Positions 1 to 8,018 of a stretch of DNA of 64,000 nucleotides are shown here, one piece after another. This stretch comes from Terribium retamae (lineage in GTDB: Bacteria; Pseudomonadota; Alphaproteobacteria; Rhizobiales; Rhizobiaceae). A program made the translations under genes and the position numbers. Each line of letters begins with the position of its first letter. Positions within the stretch are counted from its first letter, which is position 1. The notes beneath the pieces were generated by a model that worked only from the letters and a program-made list of their open reading frames with translations, did no database searches and had not been told where the DNA came from. The DNA is taken from NCBI RefSeq assembly GCF_022347545.1, contig NZ_JAKREW010000003.1, positions 186,001-250,000 of the forward strand. Reading direction: 5' to 3'.

Positions 1-272
1 CCCTGTGGTTCGGCAGGCTCGGGTTCCGGCATCTCCACGGAAATCAAGTCACCCGCGGCGAGCTTGCGCTTGACCTCGTCTATCCGCTGTCCGCCGATGC
101 GAACGGCCCCTTGCTTGATCAGCGCTTGGATGCGGCTGCGCGACAGCTCCGGCGCCAGCTGCGCGGCAAGCCACTGATCGAGGCGCTGGCCGGCAGCATC
201 TTCGCCGGCTTTGAGCTCGATCGGCGCCGCCCCTATCATTTCTTCGGTGTCTTCGTTATCAGGTGCGGCCAT
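1..272 (-). CDS. RluA-family 23S rRNA pseudouridine synthase, N-terminal part (runs off window)
   Basis: This is the first 90 or so codons of a gene reading off the left edge. After a short acidic leader it contains an S4 RNA-binding fold: GQRLDQWLA, then SRSRIQALIKQG, then a KLAAGD turn followed by ISVEMPEP. That order is typical of RluD/RluC-type enzymes, which isomerise uridines in 23S rRNA. The catalytic aspartate domain lies outside the window, so the subfamily cannot be settled. The ATG (complement of 270-272) is 26 bp from the divergent gene on the plus strand, so the two probably share one promoter region. Confidence 0.85.
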   Translation of the reverse strand, partial: MAAPDNEDTEEMIGAAPIELKAGEDAAGQRLDQWLAAQLAPELSRSRIQALIKQGAVRIGGQRIDEVKRKLAAGDLISVEMPEPEPAEPQ

Positions 273-298
273 CGAAACAGTTCCGGAATAGATCGCCC

Positions 299-679
299 AT
301 GGCCCGGCCCCTTGCCGATGACGAGGAAGACAAGCCGCTCGATCCGAATGTGGACAAGCTGCGCAGGAAGCTGATCCGCTTCATGGTCGTCAATCTTGGC
401 CTGTTGTTCTTCGCCCTTATGGTCGTGGTGGCGGCGCTTGTCTACAAATCCTACACCGCCAAGCCGACCGCACCGATTGCCGGCGATATCCAGACCCCGG
501 CGGGCGAGCCGCAGAGCGGGGATATTGTCCTGCCGGTCGGCGCCAAGGTGCTGTCGCAGTCGTTGTCCGGAGACCGTCTGTCGATCGAGGCGGAACTGAC
601 CGACGGCAGCCGCGCGATCTTCGTCTTCGATATTGCTGAGCGGCGCATGATCGGTCGCTACACGCTGCGCCTGCAGTAG
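299..679 (+). CDS. Small inner-membrane-anchored protein of unknown function
   Basis: The product is about 126 aa. It has a charged acidic cytoplasmic N-terminus, one hydrophobic segment at about residues 29-50 (VVNLGLLFFALMVVVAALVY), and a predicted periplasmic domain rich in short strands that ends in a basic tail. I chose ATG 299; an upstream in-frame start at 263 would overlap the divergent pseudouridine synthase start. Small proteins like this commonly sit beside RluA-type genes in alphaproteobacteria (possibly DUF6476, recalled, not checked). The next gene starts 5 bp after its stop, so the two are probably cotranscribed. Confidence 0.75.
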   Translation: MARPLADDEEDKPLDPNVDKLRRKLIRFMVVNLGLLFFALMVVVAALVYKSYTAKPTAPIAGDIQTPAGEPQSGDIVLPVGAKVLSQSLSGDRLSIEAELTDGSRAIFVFDIAERRMIGRYTLRLQ

Positions 680-684
680 GGCTG

Positions 685-1089
685 ATGAGCGATTTTGCCA
701 CCGGCCGCCGCGTCGCCACTGTTGCACTGGTGGTTGCAGACTATCACGAAGCGATCCGCTGGTATGTCGACCGCGCGGGCTTCACGCTGACGTCCGATGT
801 GGATCTCGGCGGCGGCAAGCGGTGGGTGACGGTCGAGCCGGCGGGCGGGGGTGCCCGTCTGCTGTTGGCCAAAGCTGACGGTGCAAAGCAGACTGCCAGC
901 ATTGGCAACCAGACCGGGGGCCGCGTCGCCTTCTTCCTCGAAACGGATGATTTCGCTCGCGATCATGCAGCCATGCTGGCGCGCGGCGTGGAGTTCCGCG
1001 AAGCGCCACGTCACGAGCCTTATGGCACTGTCGCCGTATTTGCCGACCTTTACGGCAATCTCTGGGACCTGATTCAGCCGAAGAGCTGA
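685..1089 (+). CDS. VOC (glyoxalase/bleomycin-resistance) family protein
   Basis: This 134-aa protein has the single vicinal-oxygen-chelate module layout: VALVVADYHEAIRWYVDRAGF at the start, a central FFLETDDFARDHAAMLARGVEF helix-strand unit, and the terminal FADLYGNLWDLIQP signature with the GN-W-D motif. VOC proteins of this size act as dimers and include glyoxalases, small dioxygenases and antibiotic-binding proteins, so the substrate cannot be named. It starts 5 bp after the preceding membrane protein, suggesting one transcript. No linked pathway gene narrows its role. Confidence 0.85.
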   Translation: MSDFATGRRVATVALVVADYHEAIRWYVDRAGFTLTSDVDLGGGKRWVTVEPAGGGARLLLAKADGAKQTASIGNQTGGRVAFFLETDDFARDHAAMLARGVEFREAPRHEPYGTVAVFADLYGNLWDLIQPKS

Positions 1090-1237
1090 ACGTGGTGTCC
1101 AAAGCCGCCCCTCGGCCTGCAACCATACCGCTGGTCGGGTGGGAGGCGGCGGTGATGGCGTCATGTCGCTTGCGAAACTTGCCTTCTCAGCCTGTTGCTT
1201 TTTCAAACAGGCCAGCCTATATCGCCGGTTCTCGGCT

Positions 1238-1312
1238 GCGCCCATCGTCTAGCGGTCAGGACGGCGCCCTCTCACGGCGCAAACAGGGGTTCGATTCCCC
1301 TTGGGCGTACCA
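1238..1312 (+). tRNA. tRNA-Glu (anticodon CTC), CCA encoded
   Basis: The 75-nt sequence folds as a cloverleaf. The acceptor arm is GCGCCCA (1238-1244) with TGGGCGT (1302-1308), followed by ACCA. The anticodon stem 1264-1268/1276-1280 closes a 7-nt loop with CTC at 1271-1273. The T loop is GTTCGATTC. The first acceptor pair is G-U. The gene stands alone between coding units. Confidence 0.95.
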
Positions 1313-1463
1313 ATCTCTCCGATGACTTACTGTGCTCGCGGAGCCTTCTTAGAAGGATTGACCATCCTTGGAGGCTCGGGCACCTTAGCTGCGGTGGAAG
1401 GGCGTCATCAGGGGATCGTCGATACGGTCGCCACGCCGACAGGCTTTTGAGAGACCTCTTCCA

Positions 1464-1769
1464 ATGTCCAGAAACTTGAAAACTGCAATCGTCGGGATCA
1501 TTGTCGCTCTGGCCGTTGGCCTTGCCGTCAATTATGGACTGATCAGCCAGCAGACGGCCGACGAGATCAAAGCGAAGACCGACGAAGTTCTGACCAACGA
1601 GCAAACGGCGCAGCCCGGTGAGCCAACGGCTCCCGCTCCGCAAACGGCGCCCCAAGCCCCGAACGCTCCATCGGTTGAACCGCAGCAAGAGCCACAACAG
1701 GAAGCTCAGACGCCGGTGCCACCGCCTGCCTCGAGCGGTGGCCAGGAGCCGGCGGCGCCGGCAAACTAA
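1464..1769 (+). CDS. Small membrane-anchored, proline/glutamine/alanine-rich protein
   Basis: This 101-aa product has an N-terminal membrane segment (residues about 7-26, TAIVGIIVALAVGLAVNYGL), a short charged helix (TADEIKAKTDEVL) and a low-complexity tail dominated by P, Q, A and E from about residue 50 to the end. It may be an uncleaved signal anchor with an extracytoplasmic flexible tail. No family is recognised. It starts at ATG 1464, about 150 bp after tRNA-Glu, and its end faces the convergent isomerase-like gene across a strong hairpin. Confidence 0.6.
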   Translation: MSRNLKTAIVGIIVALAVGLAVNYGLISQQTADEIKAKTDEVLTNEQTAQPGEPTAPAPQTAPQAPNAPSVEPQQEPQQEAQTPVPPPASSGGQEPAAPAN

Positions 1770-1830
1770 GCGTTCAAAAGGATGGGTCGCCGGTAATTCT
1801 CTGAAAGAGGGCTTCGGTACGAAACCAAGC

Positions 1831-1859
1831 GAGGCGAATGGCACCTTGCCATTCGCCTC
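1831..1859. terminator. Perfect 12-bp hairpin between convergent genes
   Basis: GAGGCGAATGGC (1831-1842) pairs perfectly with GCCATTCGCCTC (1848-1859) around the 5-nt loop ACCTT. It lies between the ends of the converging genes at 1769 and 1914. There is no long T tract on either side, so it may work as a bidirectional terminator or as a 3'-end stabiliser. Confidence 0.6.
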
Positions 1860-1913
1860 GCACCTGCGTCATCGCAACATCCGGGACCCCTATTGGGCCC
1901 ATCTGCGAGACCT

Positions 1914-2837
1914 TCAAGCTGCTGCGGCGGTGCGCACGAAACGCGCTTTTTCAGCGAGCTCCTTGGTGGCGTCGACCGTATCCTGGGCAGCGTACCAGTA
2001 GCGCTCCTTCAACTCGATGTTGAACAGCACTCCGTCCGGGAACTCGCATTCGGCCATCAGTCTGTCCCAGGGGATGTCGCCCCAGCCGACCGGCAGATGA
2101 AGATCGCCGTGACCGTAAGCGACGCGCTCGCCGTCAGTGAACATCCAGATGTCGTCCTGGCGGCCGAAGCTGTCATGGACATGCAGGTGACGCGAAAAGG
2201 GCGCCAGCGTCTTCACCTCCTCGACAAACTCGTCGCGACGGCCATCGAAATCGAGTTTCAGATAGGCGTGGCTGAAATCGAGGGTCGCCATGACGTTCGG
2301 ATGGTTGATCGCGCCAAGCTCCGTGGCGAGCCGTGAAGGCGAGGCGGCGAGCCCCTTGCCTTCATACCCGGCAAACAGCGTCTCGACGCAGAGGATCAGC
2401 CCATGCTGGCGCGCGATGTCGCCGCTCTTGGCCAGCCATTCGCGCTGGCGCTGATAGCCGGCCTCGACCCCGGCGGCTTGCTGCATTGGCATCAGACCGG
2501 AATGGATCACATAATGTTCGGCGCCGACTTCGGCGGCCACTTCCAGCGACGCCTGCAGCACTTCGAAATGGCGCGGCAGCCGATAGGCTTCGTCCATGAA
2601 GTTGATGGCGAGCGGGCCATGCACGGAATAGACGACGTCGCGGCCGGCGCAGGCACGCTTCAGGGCGGTGAGCTGGGGTTTCCTGATCTTGCCGCCGACG
2701 ACGATATCCATGTCGTAGGTCGGCAGTTCGATCGCCTCGACACCGAGTTCCTCGATCATGTCGAGCTCTTCGGCGAAATCCGAAAGATCGTTGGCGCGTT
2801 TGTGGGCGGAGATTCCGGTGCCGGTTACGGCTGACAT
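1914..2837 (-). CDS. Sugar phosphate isomerase/epimerase (AP-endonuclease-2-like TIM barrel)
   Basis: This 307-aa protein has the xylose isomerase-like TIM-barrel pattern. Metal-site segments include GVEAIELPTYD, YSVHGPLA, HYVIHSGLMP, LCVETLF, ATLDFSHAYL, HLHVHDSFG and the C-terminal VLFNIELK. The conserved H, E, D and H residues fit a divalent-metal isomerase or epimerase. The substrate is not evident. It is divergent from the secreted protein and ugpBAEC, and a repeat of GTCA cores at 11-bp spacing lies about 90 bp upstream of its start. That suggests, but does not prove, phosphate-starvation control. Confidence 0.8.
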   Translation of the reverse strand: MSAVTGTGISAHKRANDLSDFAEELDMIEELGVEAIELPTYDMDIVVGGKIRKPQLTALKRACAGRDVVYSVHGPLAINFMDEAYRLPRHFEVLQASLEVAAEVGAEHYVIHSGLMPMQQAAGVEAGYQRQREWLAKSGDIARQHGLILCVETLFAGYEGKGLAASPSRLATELGAINHPNVMATLDFSHAYLKLDFDGRRDEFVEEVKTLAPFSRHLHVHDSFGRQDDIWMFTDGERVAYGHGDLHLPVGWGDIPWDRLMAECEFPDGVLFNIELKERYWYAAQDTVDATKELAEKARFVRTAAAA

Positions 2838-2924
2838 GGGCGCAGTCCTTTGATTTTACAGGCTTTCGGCCGAGCGATGCTCGACAGGCCGTTGGCCACA
2901 ATGGCGCGCTTTCATGTCCGGCAT

Positions 2925-2953
2925 CTGACCGGCGCATGACACTTCGCTGACGC
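2925..2953 (-). promoter_or_regulatory. Candidate weak Pho box array reading towards the isomerase-like gene
   Basis: On the minus strand the 7-mers GCGTCAG, GTGTCAT and CGGTCAG are separated by exactly 4 nt each (11-bp period). All three keep the GTCA core of the PhoB half-site CTGTCAT, but only the middle one is a good match. The array ends about 90 bp before the start at 2837. The calling basis is spacing plus core; the outer half-sites are poor. Confidence 0.45.
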
Positions 2954-2989
2954 CGGCTGGGGAAAACGAGGCTCGACAGCAGCCGGCAA

Positions 2990-3018
2990 ATGTCATTGAA
3001 TCGTCATCTGACCGTCAT
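2990..3018 (+). promoter_or_regulatory. Pho box: three PhoB half-sites at 11-bp spacing
   Basis: ATGTCAT (2990-2996), TCGTCAT (3001-3007) and CCGTCAT (3012-3018) are separated by exactly four bases each. Each repeats the (C/T)GTCAT core of the PhoB box. The array points at the secreted-protein gene and, further downstream, ugpB. PhoB dimers bind two direct half-sites 11 bp apart; three half-sites suggest cooperative binding. Confidence 0.7.
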
Positions 3019-3020
3019 GG

Positions 3021-3422
3021 ATGAGGATTCGGGCTTTGCGTCGCATGGCTTTGCATTCGGCAGTCCTGAGCGTTTCGCTGCTTGCCGCCGGCGAAGCGAG
3101 CGCGGGCGACCTCACATCAACCGAACTGAAGAATGAACTGGTTGGGCGTTCCATCGCATGGTGGGAGGATGGCGGCTGGCGCGGCGGCTCCTTGATCCTG
3201 GCGCCCGACGGCTCCGCGGAGATCACGATTGACAGATCGGGCGCCAATTCGACCCAGCATGGCGACAAGGGTCGCTGGGCGCTTCGCAACGGCGAATTGT
3301 GTACCGTGTGGAGCGAGATCCGCGAGGGCGGCGAGAAATGCTACAGCGTGCGCCGCGGTGAGCGCGGGCGCTTCGTCACCAGCGGTGGCAACGTCTTCGA
3401 AATCCGCGATGCCGGCGTCTAG
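3021..3422 (+). CDS. Small secreted protein of unknown function, probable Pho regulon member
   Basis: This 133-aa product has a signal peptide (LHSAVLSVSLLAAGEASA, cleavage near ASA-GD) and a compact periplasmic domain: AWWEDGGWRGGSLILAPDG, GDKGRWALRNGELCTVW, then a second cysteine in EKCYSVRR. The W/G spacing and the paired cysteines resemble small rhizobial secreted families such as DUF995, but I cannot confirm this. ATG 3021 starts only 3 bp after the Pho box, so the codon at 3045 (MALHSAVL) is a likelier functional start. It lies between the Pho box and ugpB, in the same direction. Confidence 0.65.
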   Translation: MRIRALRRMALHSAVLSVSLLAAGEASAGDLTSTELKNELVGRSIAWWEDGGWRGGSLILAPDGSAEITIDRSGANSTQHGDKGRWALRNGELCTVWSEIREGGEKCYSVRRGERGRFVTSGGNVFEIRDAGV

Positions 3423-3517
3423 ATCGGTGGCACTCCCGTACGAACATCATCGCGACCTGTTTCGGCACCCTGATCTGCGGGGGATTGTCGTCATTTCATC
3501 ACGAAACCACAACGCAG

Positions 3518-3535
3518 CTGTCATCTGACCTCTCT
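3518..3535 (+). promoter_or_regulatory. Possible Pho half-site upstream of ugpB
   Basis: CTGTCAT at 3518-3524 is a perfect PhoB half-site 72 bp before the ugpB ATG, but the partner 11 bp downstream (CCTCTCT) does not match. A further TCGTCAT lies at 3488-3494. ugp operons are PhoB-regulated in enterobacteria and rhizobia, which supports function; the sequence alone gives only one good half-site. Confidence 0.4.
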
Positions 3536-3595
3536 AGGGGAGGCGCCGTAGCGGGCGTTTCGCTCGCGCAGCAACCTTCCTGTCTGGAGAGGACA

Positions 3596-4927
3596 ATGAA
3601 ACGATTAATCCTGCTCGCGACGACCGCCGTCGTCCTTGCCAGCGGCGCCAATGCCGCCGAACGCACCAAATTCGAATTCTGGTATGGACTCACCGGCGAC
3701 CTGGGCGAAGTGGTGGCCAAGCACTGCCAGTTGTTCAACCAGTCACAGGACAAGTACGAGGCCGTCTGCACCGGGCAGGGTGGCTACGACAAGGCCGAGC
3801 AGAACACGATCGCGGCGTATCGCTCCAAGCAGCATCCGACGATCGTCCAGATCTATGATGCCGGCACGGTGAACTTCATGCTTTCGGGCGCCATCTATCC
3901 GGCGACCAAGTTCGCCAATGACTACAAGCTCGATATCGACTGGAAGTCCTATTTCCCAGGCATCGCCAACTACTACGCCACCTCCACCGGCGAGATGTGG
4001 TCGTTCCCCTACAATTCCTCGACCGCCGTGTTCTACTGGAACAAGGAAGCCTTCGCGAAGATCGGCAAGACCGAGGCGCCGAAGACCTGGGCCGAGTTCG
4101 GCGAAGACCTGAAGGCCATGAAGGCCGCCGGCGTGCCCTGCGGCTTTGCCTTTGACTTCGATTCCTGGATGGACCTGGAGCAGTTCTCTGCGACCAACTC
4201 CATTCCGGTGGCCACGCTGGACAACGGCTATGGCGGCCTCGGTGCTGAACTTGCCTTCAACAAGACCGCTTTCGTCGACCACATGAAGGACTTCAAGTCC
4301 TGGCTCGACGCCGGCTACGCCAAGATCCAGACCAAGCAGATGGGCAAGGACGTCGTCCAGGCATTCGCCGACGGCACCTGCGCTGCGACCATCACGTCGA
4401 TCGCCAACCATGGCACCGTGCACAACACCCAGGCCAAGGACTTGAAGTGGGACGTTGCCATGATGCCCGTGATCGACGCCGCCAAGCGCACCAACTCGAT
4501 GGTGGGCGGCGCTTCGCTATGGGTCATGGAAGGCAAGTCGCCGGCTGAATACGAGGCTGCCGCTGCCTTTCTGAAATATGTCACGGCCCCGGACACCGGC
4601 GAGAAGTACATCGCTGAAAACACCGGCTACATCCCAGTCACGACCAAGGGCTATGAGCTCTTGAAGGCCGACGGCTTCTACAAGGACCCGAAGCGCGTCA
4701 ACCGCGACATCGCGATCGCTTCGCTGACTGCCTCGGAGGTCACGCCGCTGTCTCGCGGCATCCGCCTTGGCAACTTCACCTCGATCCGCGCCGAGCTGCG
4801 CTCCGAACTGGAAGCCGCCTTCACCGGCCAGAAGGACATGCAGGCAGCCATCGATTCGGTCGTCGAACGCGGCAACCAGATCCTGCGCCGCTACGAGCAG
4901 ACCTACAAGGGCGTCGCGCTGCCATAA
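3596..4927 (+). CDS. ugpB: sn-Glycerol-3-phosphate ABC transporter, periplasmic binding protein
   Basis: The 443-aa product has a Sec signal peptide (RLILLATTAVVLASGANA, cleavage before AERTKF) and a family 1 solute-binding fold. UgpB-diagnostic stretches are FEFWYGLTGDLGE, PFNSST-like SFPYNSSTAVFYWNKEAF, GGASLWVMEGK and the C-terminal RLGNFTSIRAEL followed by VERGNQILRRYE. It captures glycerol-3-phosphate, or its diesters, for the UgpAE-UgpC importer. ATG 3596 is chosen because GGAGAGG precedes it and the signal peptide follows directly; the open frame extends up to 3485 without a credible start. It heads ugpBAEC. Confidence 0.93.
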   Translation: MKRLILLATTAVVLASGANAAERTKFEFWYGLTGDLGEVVAKHCQLFNQSQDKYEAVCTGQGGYDKAEQNTIAAYRSKQHPTIVQIYDAGTVNFMLSGAIYPATKFANDYKLDIDWKSYFPGIANYYATSTGEMWSFPYNSSTAVFYWNKEAFAKIGKTEAPKTWAEFGEDLKAMKAAGVPCGFAFDFDSWMDLEQFSATNSIPVATLDNGYGGLGAELAFNKTAFVDHMKDFKSWLDAGYAKIQTKQMGKDVVQAFADGTCAATITSIANHGTVHNTQAKDLKWDVAMMPVIDAAKRTNSMVGGASLWVMEGKSPAEYEAAAAFLKYVTAPDTGEKYIAENTGYIPVTTKGYELLKADGFYKDPKRVNRDIAIASLTASEVTPLSRGIRLGNFTSIRAELRSELEAAFTGQKDMQAAIDSVVERGNQILRRYEQTYKGVALP

Positions 4928-4945
4928 GCAGAACGACCTATCCCC

Positions 4946-4976
4946 GGGCGCCGCAACTTTGTCGCGGCGCCCTTTT
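4946..4976 (+). terminator. Intercistronic hairpin with T run after ugpB
   Basis: GGGCGCCGC (4946-4954) pairs with GCGGCGCCC (4964-4972) around a 9-nt loop and is followed by TTTT. It lies between ugpB and ugpA. In binding-protein operons such hairpins usually act as partial terminators or protect the 3' end, so the binding protein is made in excess over the permease. Confidence 0.7.
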
Positions 4977-5005
4977 CATAAACATGACAGGCAAGGAGCA
5001 TCCGC

Positions 5006-5890
5006 GTGGAAAAGCGTGCGACCTTCTCCAATCTGTGGCTGGCGGCGGCCTTCATTGCCCCGCAGATGCTTCTGATCTTCGTCTTCTTCTACTGGCCCTC
5101 GGGTGAAGCCCTCTATTGGGCCGTGACATTGGAGCCGCCTTTCGGCGGCGGCAACCAGTGGGTTGGCCTGCAGAACTTCATGACCGTGTTCGAGGATCCG
5201 AAATACTGGAACTCGGTGCGCGTCTCGTTGACTTTCGCCTTTTCCGCGACCGTGCTTTCTCTTGCCATTGCTGCGCTGCTTGCGCTTTTCGTCGACCGTC
5301 GACTGCCCGGTCATCAGGTCTACAAGTTCACTTTCTTCCTGCCCTATGCATTGGCGGCCCCCGCGGTCGGCCTGGCGTTTCGCTTCATCTTTTCGCCGGA
5401 TGCCGGCTTCGTATCGGTCATCAACCAGGCGTTCCCGGGTCTCTGGAACCCGGCACTCAACGGCTATGACGCATTTACCCTCATCGTTCTGGCGCAAAGC
5501 TGGAAGATGGTCGGTTACAACTTCATCTTCTTCCTGGCGGCCCTGCAGTCGATCCCGCGCACGATCTCGGAAGCCGGGGCCATGGACGGGGCCAGCGTGC
5601 TCAGGCGCATGTGGGACATCCAATTGCCGTTGATCACGCCCACGCTGTTCTTCCTCATCGTGATCAACATCACCGACAGCTTCGTCGACAGTTTCGGCAT
5701 CGTCGATATCACCACGTCAGGCGGACCGGCGCGGGCGACCGAACTGATGGTCTACAAGATCTATACCGACGGCTTCCAAGGCAAGGACTACTCGCTCGCT
5801 GCCGCCCAATCGATCGTGCTGATGGTGCTCGTCATCGCGTTGACCTTCATCCAGTTCCGCTTCGTCGAGCGGCGCGTCCATTACCGTTGA
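5006..5890 (+). CDS. ugpA: sn-Glycerol-3-phosphate ABC transporter permease UgpA
   Basis: This 294-aa inner-membrane permease has six predicted transmembrane segments and the EAA loop that docks the ATPase (ISEAGAMDGASVLRRMWDIQLPLITP, about residues 190-215). Its N-terminus, NLWLAAAFIAPQMLLIFVFFYWP, is typical of MalF/UgpA permeases. It starts with GTG at 5006 behind AAGGAG (4993-4998); there is no ATG at this position. It follows ugpB after an intercistronic hairpin and precedes ugpE by 14 bp, so it should form the permease heterodimer with UgpE. Confidence 0.92.
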   Translation: MEKRATFSNLWLAAAFIAPQMLLIFVFFYWPSGEALYWAVTLEPPFGGGNQWVGLQNFMTVFEDPKYWNSVRVSLTFAFSATVLSLAIAALLALFVDRRLPGHQVYKFTFFLPYALAAPAVGLAFRFIFSPDAGFVSVINQAFPGLWNPALNGYDAFTLIVLAQSWKMVGYNFIFFLAALQSIPRTISEAGAMDGASVLRRMWDIQLPLITPTLFFLIVINITDSFVDSFGIVDITTSGGPARATELMVYKIYTDGFQGKDYSLAAAQSIVLMVLVIALTFIQFRFVERRVHYR

Positions 5891-5904
5891 GGGGAGGTCA
5901 GGCC

Positions 5905-6801
5905 GTGATCGAACGCACTCCTGTTCTCGACTTCGTCACCCACGCGCTGCTCATCGTCAGCCTCGTGGCGCTGCTGATCCCGTTCTGGATCATCTTCGTG
6001 GCGGCGAGCCATGACTTCCATACCGTAAACCAGGTGCCCATGCCGCTTTGGCCCGGCAGCCATTTCTTCGAGAACATGGCGACGGCATGGGAACGCGGCA
6101 ATTTCGATCGGGTGATGCTGAACTCGATCATCGTGGCCGGCGGCGTCACCATCGGCAAGATCGTGATCGCGGCACTTTCGGCATTCTCGATCGTCTACTT
6201 TCGCTACAAGCTGCGGATGGTGATGTTCTGGCTGATCTTCATCACCCTGATGCTCCCGCTGGAAGTGCGTATCGTGCCGACCTATGCGGTGGCCGCCGAT
6301 GCGCTGAGACCGTTCAAGGAGATATTCGGACTGTTCGGGATCTCCGTCGGCCTGCCGGAATGGAACCTGCTCAATTCCTATTCGGGCTTGATCCTGCCGC
6401 TGATCGCCACTGCCACGGGCACCTTCCTCTATCGGCAGTTCTTTCTCACTGTTCCCGACGAACTGACCGAAGCTGCCAAGATGGACGGCTCGGGACCGGT
6501 CCGCTTCTTCCTCGAAGTGCTGATGCCGCTGTCCAAGACCAATATGGCGGCACTCGCCACCATCATGTTCGTGTGGTCGTGGAACCAGTATCTGTGGCCG
6601 CTCCTGGTGGTCACAGACCAGCAGAACTTCGCCACCGCCACCATGCAGCTTCAGAAGATCGTGCCGGGGCCTGTATTCGGCGAACCGCCGATCTGGAACG
6701 TTGCCATGGCGGCAAACCTCATCGTGCTGACGCCACCGGTGCTGGTCACGATCTTCCTGCAGCGCTGGTTCGTGCGCGGCCTCATCTCCACCGAAAAATA
6801 A
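5905..6801 (+). CDS. ugpE: sn-Glycerol-3-phosphate ABC transporter permease UgpE
   Basis: This 298-aa second permease subunit of the ugp importer has an N-terminal segment ([22 protein letters not shown]), the periplasmic [23 protein letters not shown] region common in UgpE, and an EAA loop at about residues 190-215 ([25 protein letters not shown]). I chose the GTG at 5905 with GGGGAGG just upstream. The open frame runs back to 5611 inside ugpA, but that part has no homology-like content. It is followed 13 bp later by ugpC. Confidence 0.92.
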   Translation: MIERTPVLDFVTHALLIVSLVALLIPFWIIFVAASHDFHTVNQVPMPLWPGSHFFENMATAWERGNFDRVMLNSIIVAGGVTIGKIVIAALSAFSIVYFRYKLRMVMFWLIFITLMLPLEVRIVPTYAVAADALRPFKEIFGLFGISVGLPEWNLLNSYSGLILPLIATATGTFLYRQFFLTVPDELTEAAKMDGSGPVRFFLEVLMPLSKTNMAALATIMFVWSWNQYLWPLLVVTDQQNFATATMQLQKIVPGPVFGEPPIWNVAMAANLIVLTPPVLVTIFLQRWFVRGLISTEK

Positions 6802-6814
6802 GGGACGATATCCC

Positions 6815-7936
6815 ATGGCCGAAATCACTCTGCGCGATGTGCGCAAGTCCTACGCCAAGAACGAGGTCGTGCACGGCGTGAACCTCGACGTTTCCAGCGG
6901 CGAACTGATCGTCATCCTCGGCCCCTCAGGCTGTGGAAAGTCCACGCTGCTGCGCATGGTGGCCGGGCTGGAGTCGATCACCTCCGGTGAGGTCGCAATC
7001 GCTGGGCGTGTGGTCAACAGACTGGAGCCGCGCGAACGCGGCTGCGCCATGGTGTTTCAGAATTATGCGCTTTATCCCCATATGTCGGTGGCGAAAAACA
7101 TCGGCTATTCGCTGAAGATAGCCGGACTCTCGAAGGCGGAGCGCACCGAGCGCGTCAGCAAGGTGGCTGCAACGCTCGGGCTCACCGAATATCTCGAACG
7201 CAAACCGGCCCAGCTTTCCGGCGGTCAGCGGCAGCGCGTGGCCATGGGCCGTGCCATGATCCGCGAGCCGAAGGTGTTTCTGTATGACGAGCCGTTGTCC
7301 AACCTGGATGCGACGCTGCGGGTGGCCATGCGTGTCGAAATCCGCAAGCTGCACCAGCGGCTCGGAGCGACCACGCTCTTCGTCACGCATGATCAGGTCG
7401 AGGCGATGACCCTGGCTGACCGCATTGTCGTCATGAACAAGGGTGGGATTGAGCAGGTCGGCACGCCGAGCGAGGTCTACGGCAGGCCGGAAACCACCTA
7501 TGTCGCCAATTTCATCGGTTCGCCCGGGCTCAACCTGCTGAAGGGCGCCGCCCATCCGGACGAGGGCGTCATCAAGCTGCCGGACGGCCAGCAGCTTGCC
7601 TATGACCGTAGCCAATGGCCGGAGATCGGCCACGGCCCGGTGATTGCCGGCTTCCGTGCGGAAGCGGTGAAATTCGGTTCTGGTCCGCTTTCCGCGCGCT
7701 TCGACTTTGCCGAGGAACTCGGCATCGCCAAATTGCTGCATGGCTCGTTTGGCGGACAGGCGATGATCGTGCACGTCGCAACGCGTGCCGATCTGCAGCC
7801 GGGCCAGCCATTCTTCTTCTCGGTCGATCCGGGCGACATCCAGCTGTTCGACGCTGATAGCGGGCGGCGGCTGGAGGAGGTGAGGGCGCCTGTGGCGACA
7901 GCGAAACAGACGACGCCGGTGCAGGTCACCGCCTGA
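6815..7936 (+). CDS. ugpC: sn-Glycerol-3-phosphate ABC transporter ATP-binding protein UgpC
   Basis: This 373-aa ATPase of the MalK/UgpC (CUT1) class has Walker [10 protein letters not shown] at about residues 36-44, a Q-loop in [14 protein letters not shown], signature [15 protein letters not shown], Walker [13 protein letters not shown] and the switch histidine in LFVTHD. A C-terminal regulatory TOBE/OB region follows from about residue 235. It energises UgpAE. It is the last gene of ugpBAEC; no ugpQ diesterase follows. The start has a GGGACGATATCCC spacer behind ugpE, and the SD is weak. Confidence 0.92.
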   Translation: MAEITLRDVRKSYAKNEVVHGVNLDVSSGELIVILGPSGCGKSTLLRMVAGLESITSGEVAIAGRVVNRLEPRERGCAMVFQNYALYPHMSVAKNIGYSLKIAGLSKAERTERVSKVAATLGLTEYLERKPAQLSGGQRQRVAMGRAMIREPKVFLYDEPLSNLDATLRVAMRVEIRKLHQRLGATTLFVTHDQVEAMTLADRIVVMNKGGIEQVGTPSEVYGRPETTYVANFIGSPGLNLLKGAAHPDEGVIKLPDGQQLAYDRSQWPEIGHGPVIAGFRAEAVKFGSGPLSARFDFAEELGIAKLLHGSFGGQAMIVHVATRADLQPGQPFFFSVDPGDIQLFDADSGRRLEEVRAPVATAKQTTPVQVTA

Positions 7937-8018
7937 CGGCGGGGATGCCTTCTTCGGCTTACTTGCGGTTTACGAGATATCGCTAGGCTTGCTCGTGTCC
8001 GATTCGTGAGGGAAGACC

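Noticed and set aside
1092-1479. ORFs overlapping tRNA-Glu (77 and 94 aa)
   Set aside because: They run through a clear tRNA gene and have no protein-like features.
5881-6846. 321-aa minus-strand ORF
   Set aside because: Antisense to ugpE; composition dominated by E, H, R and D without any motif.
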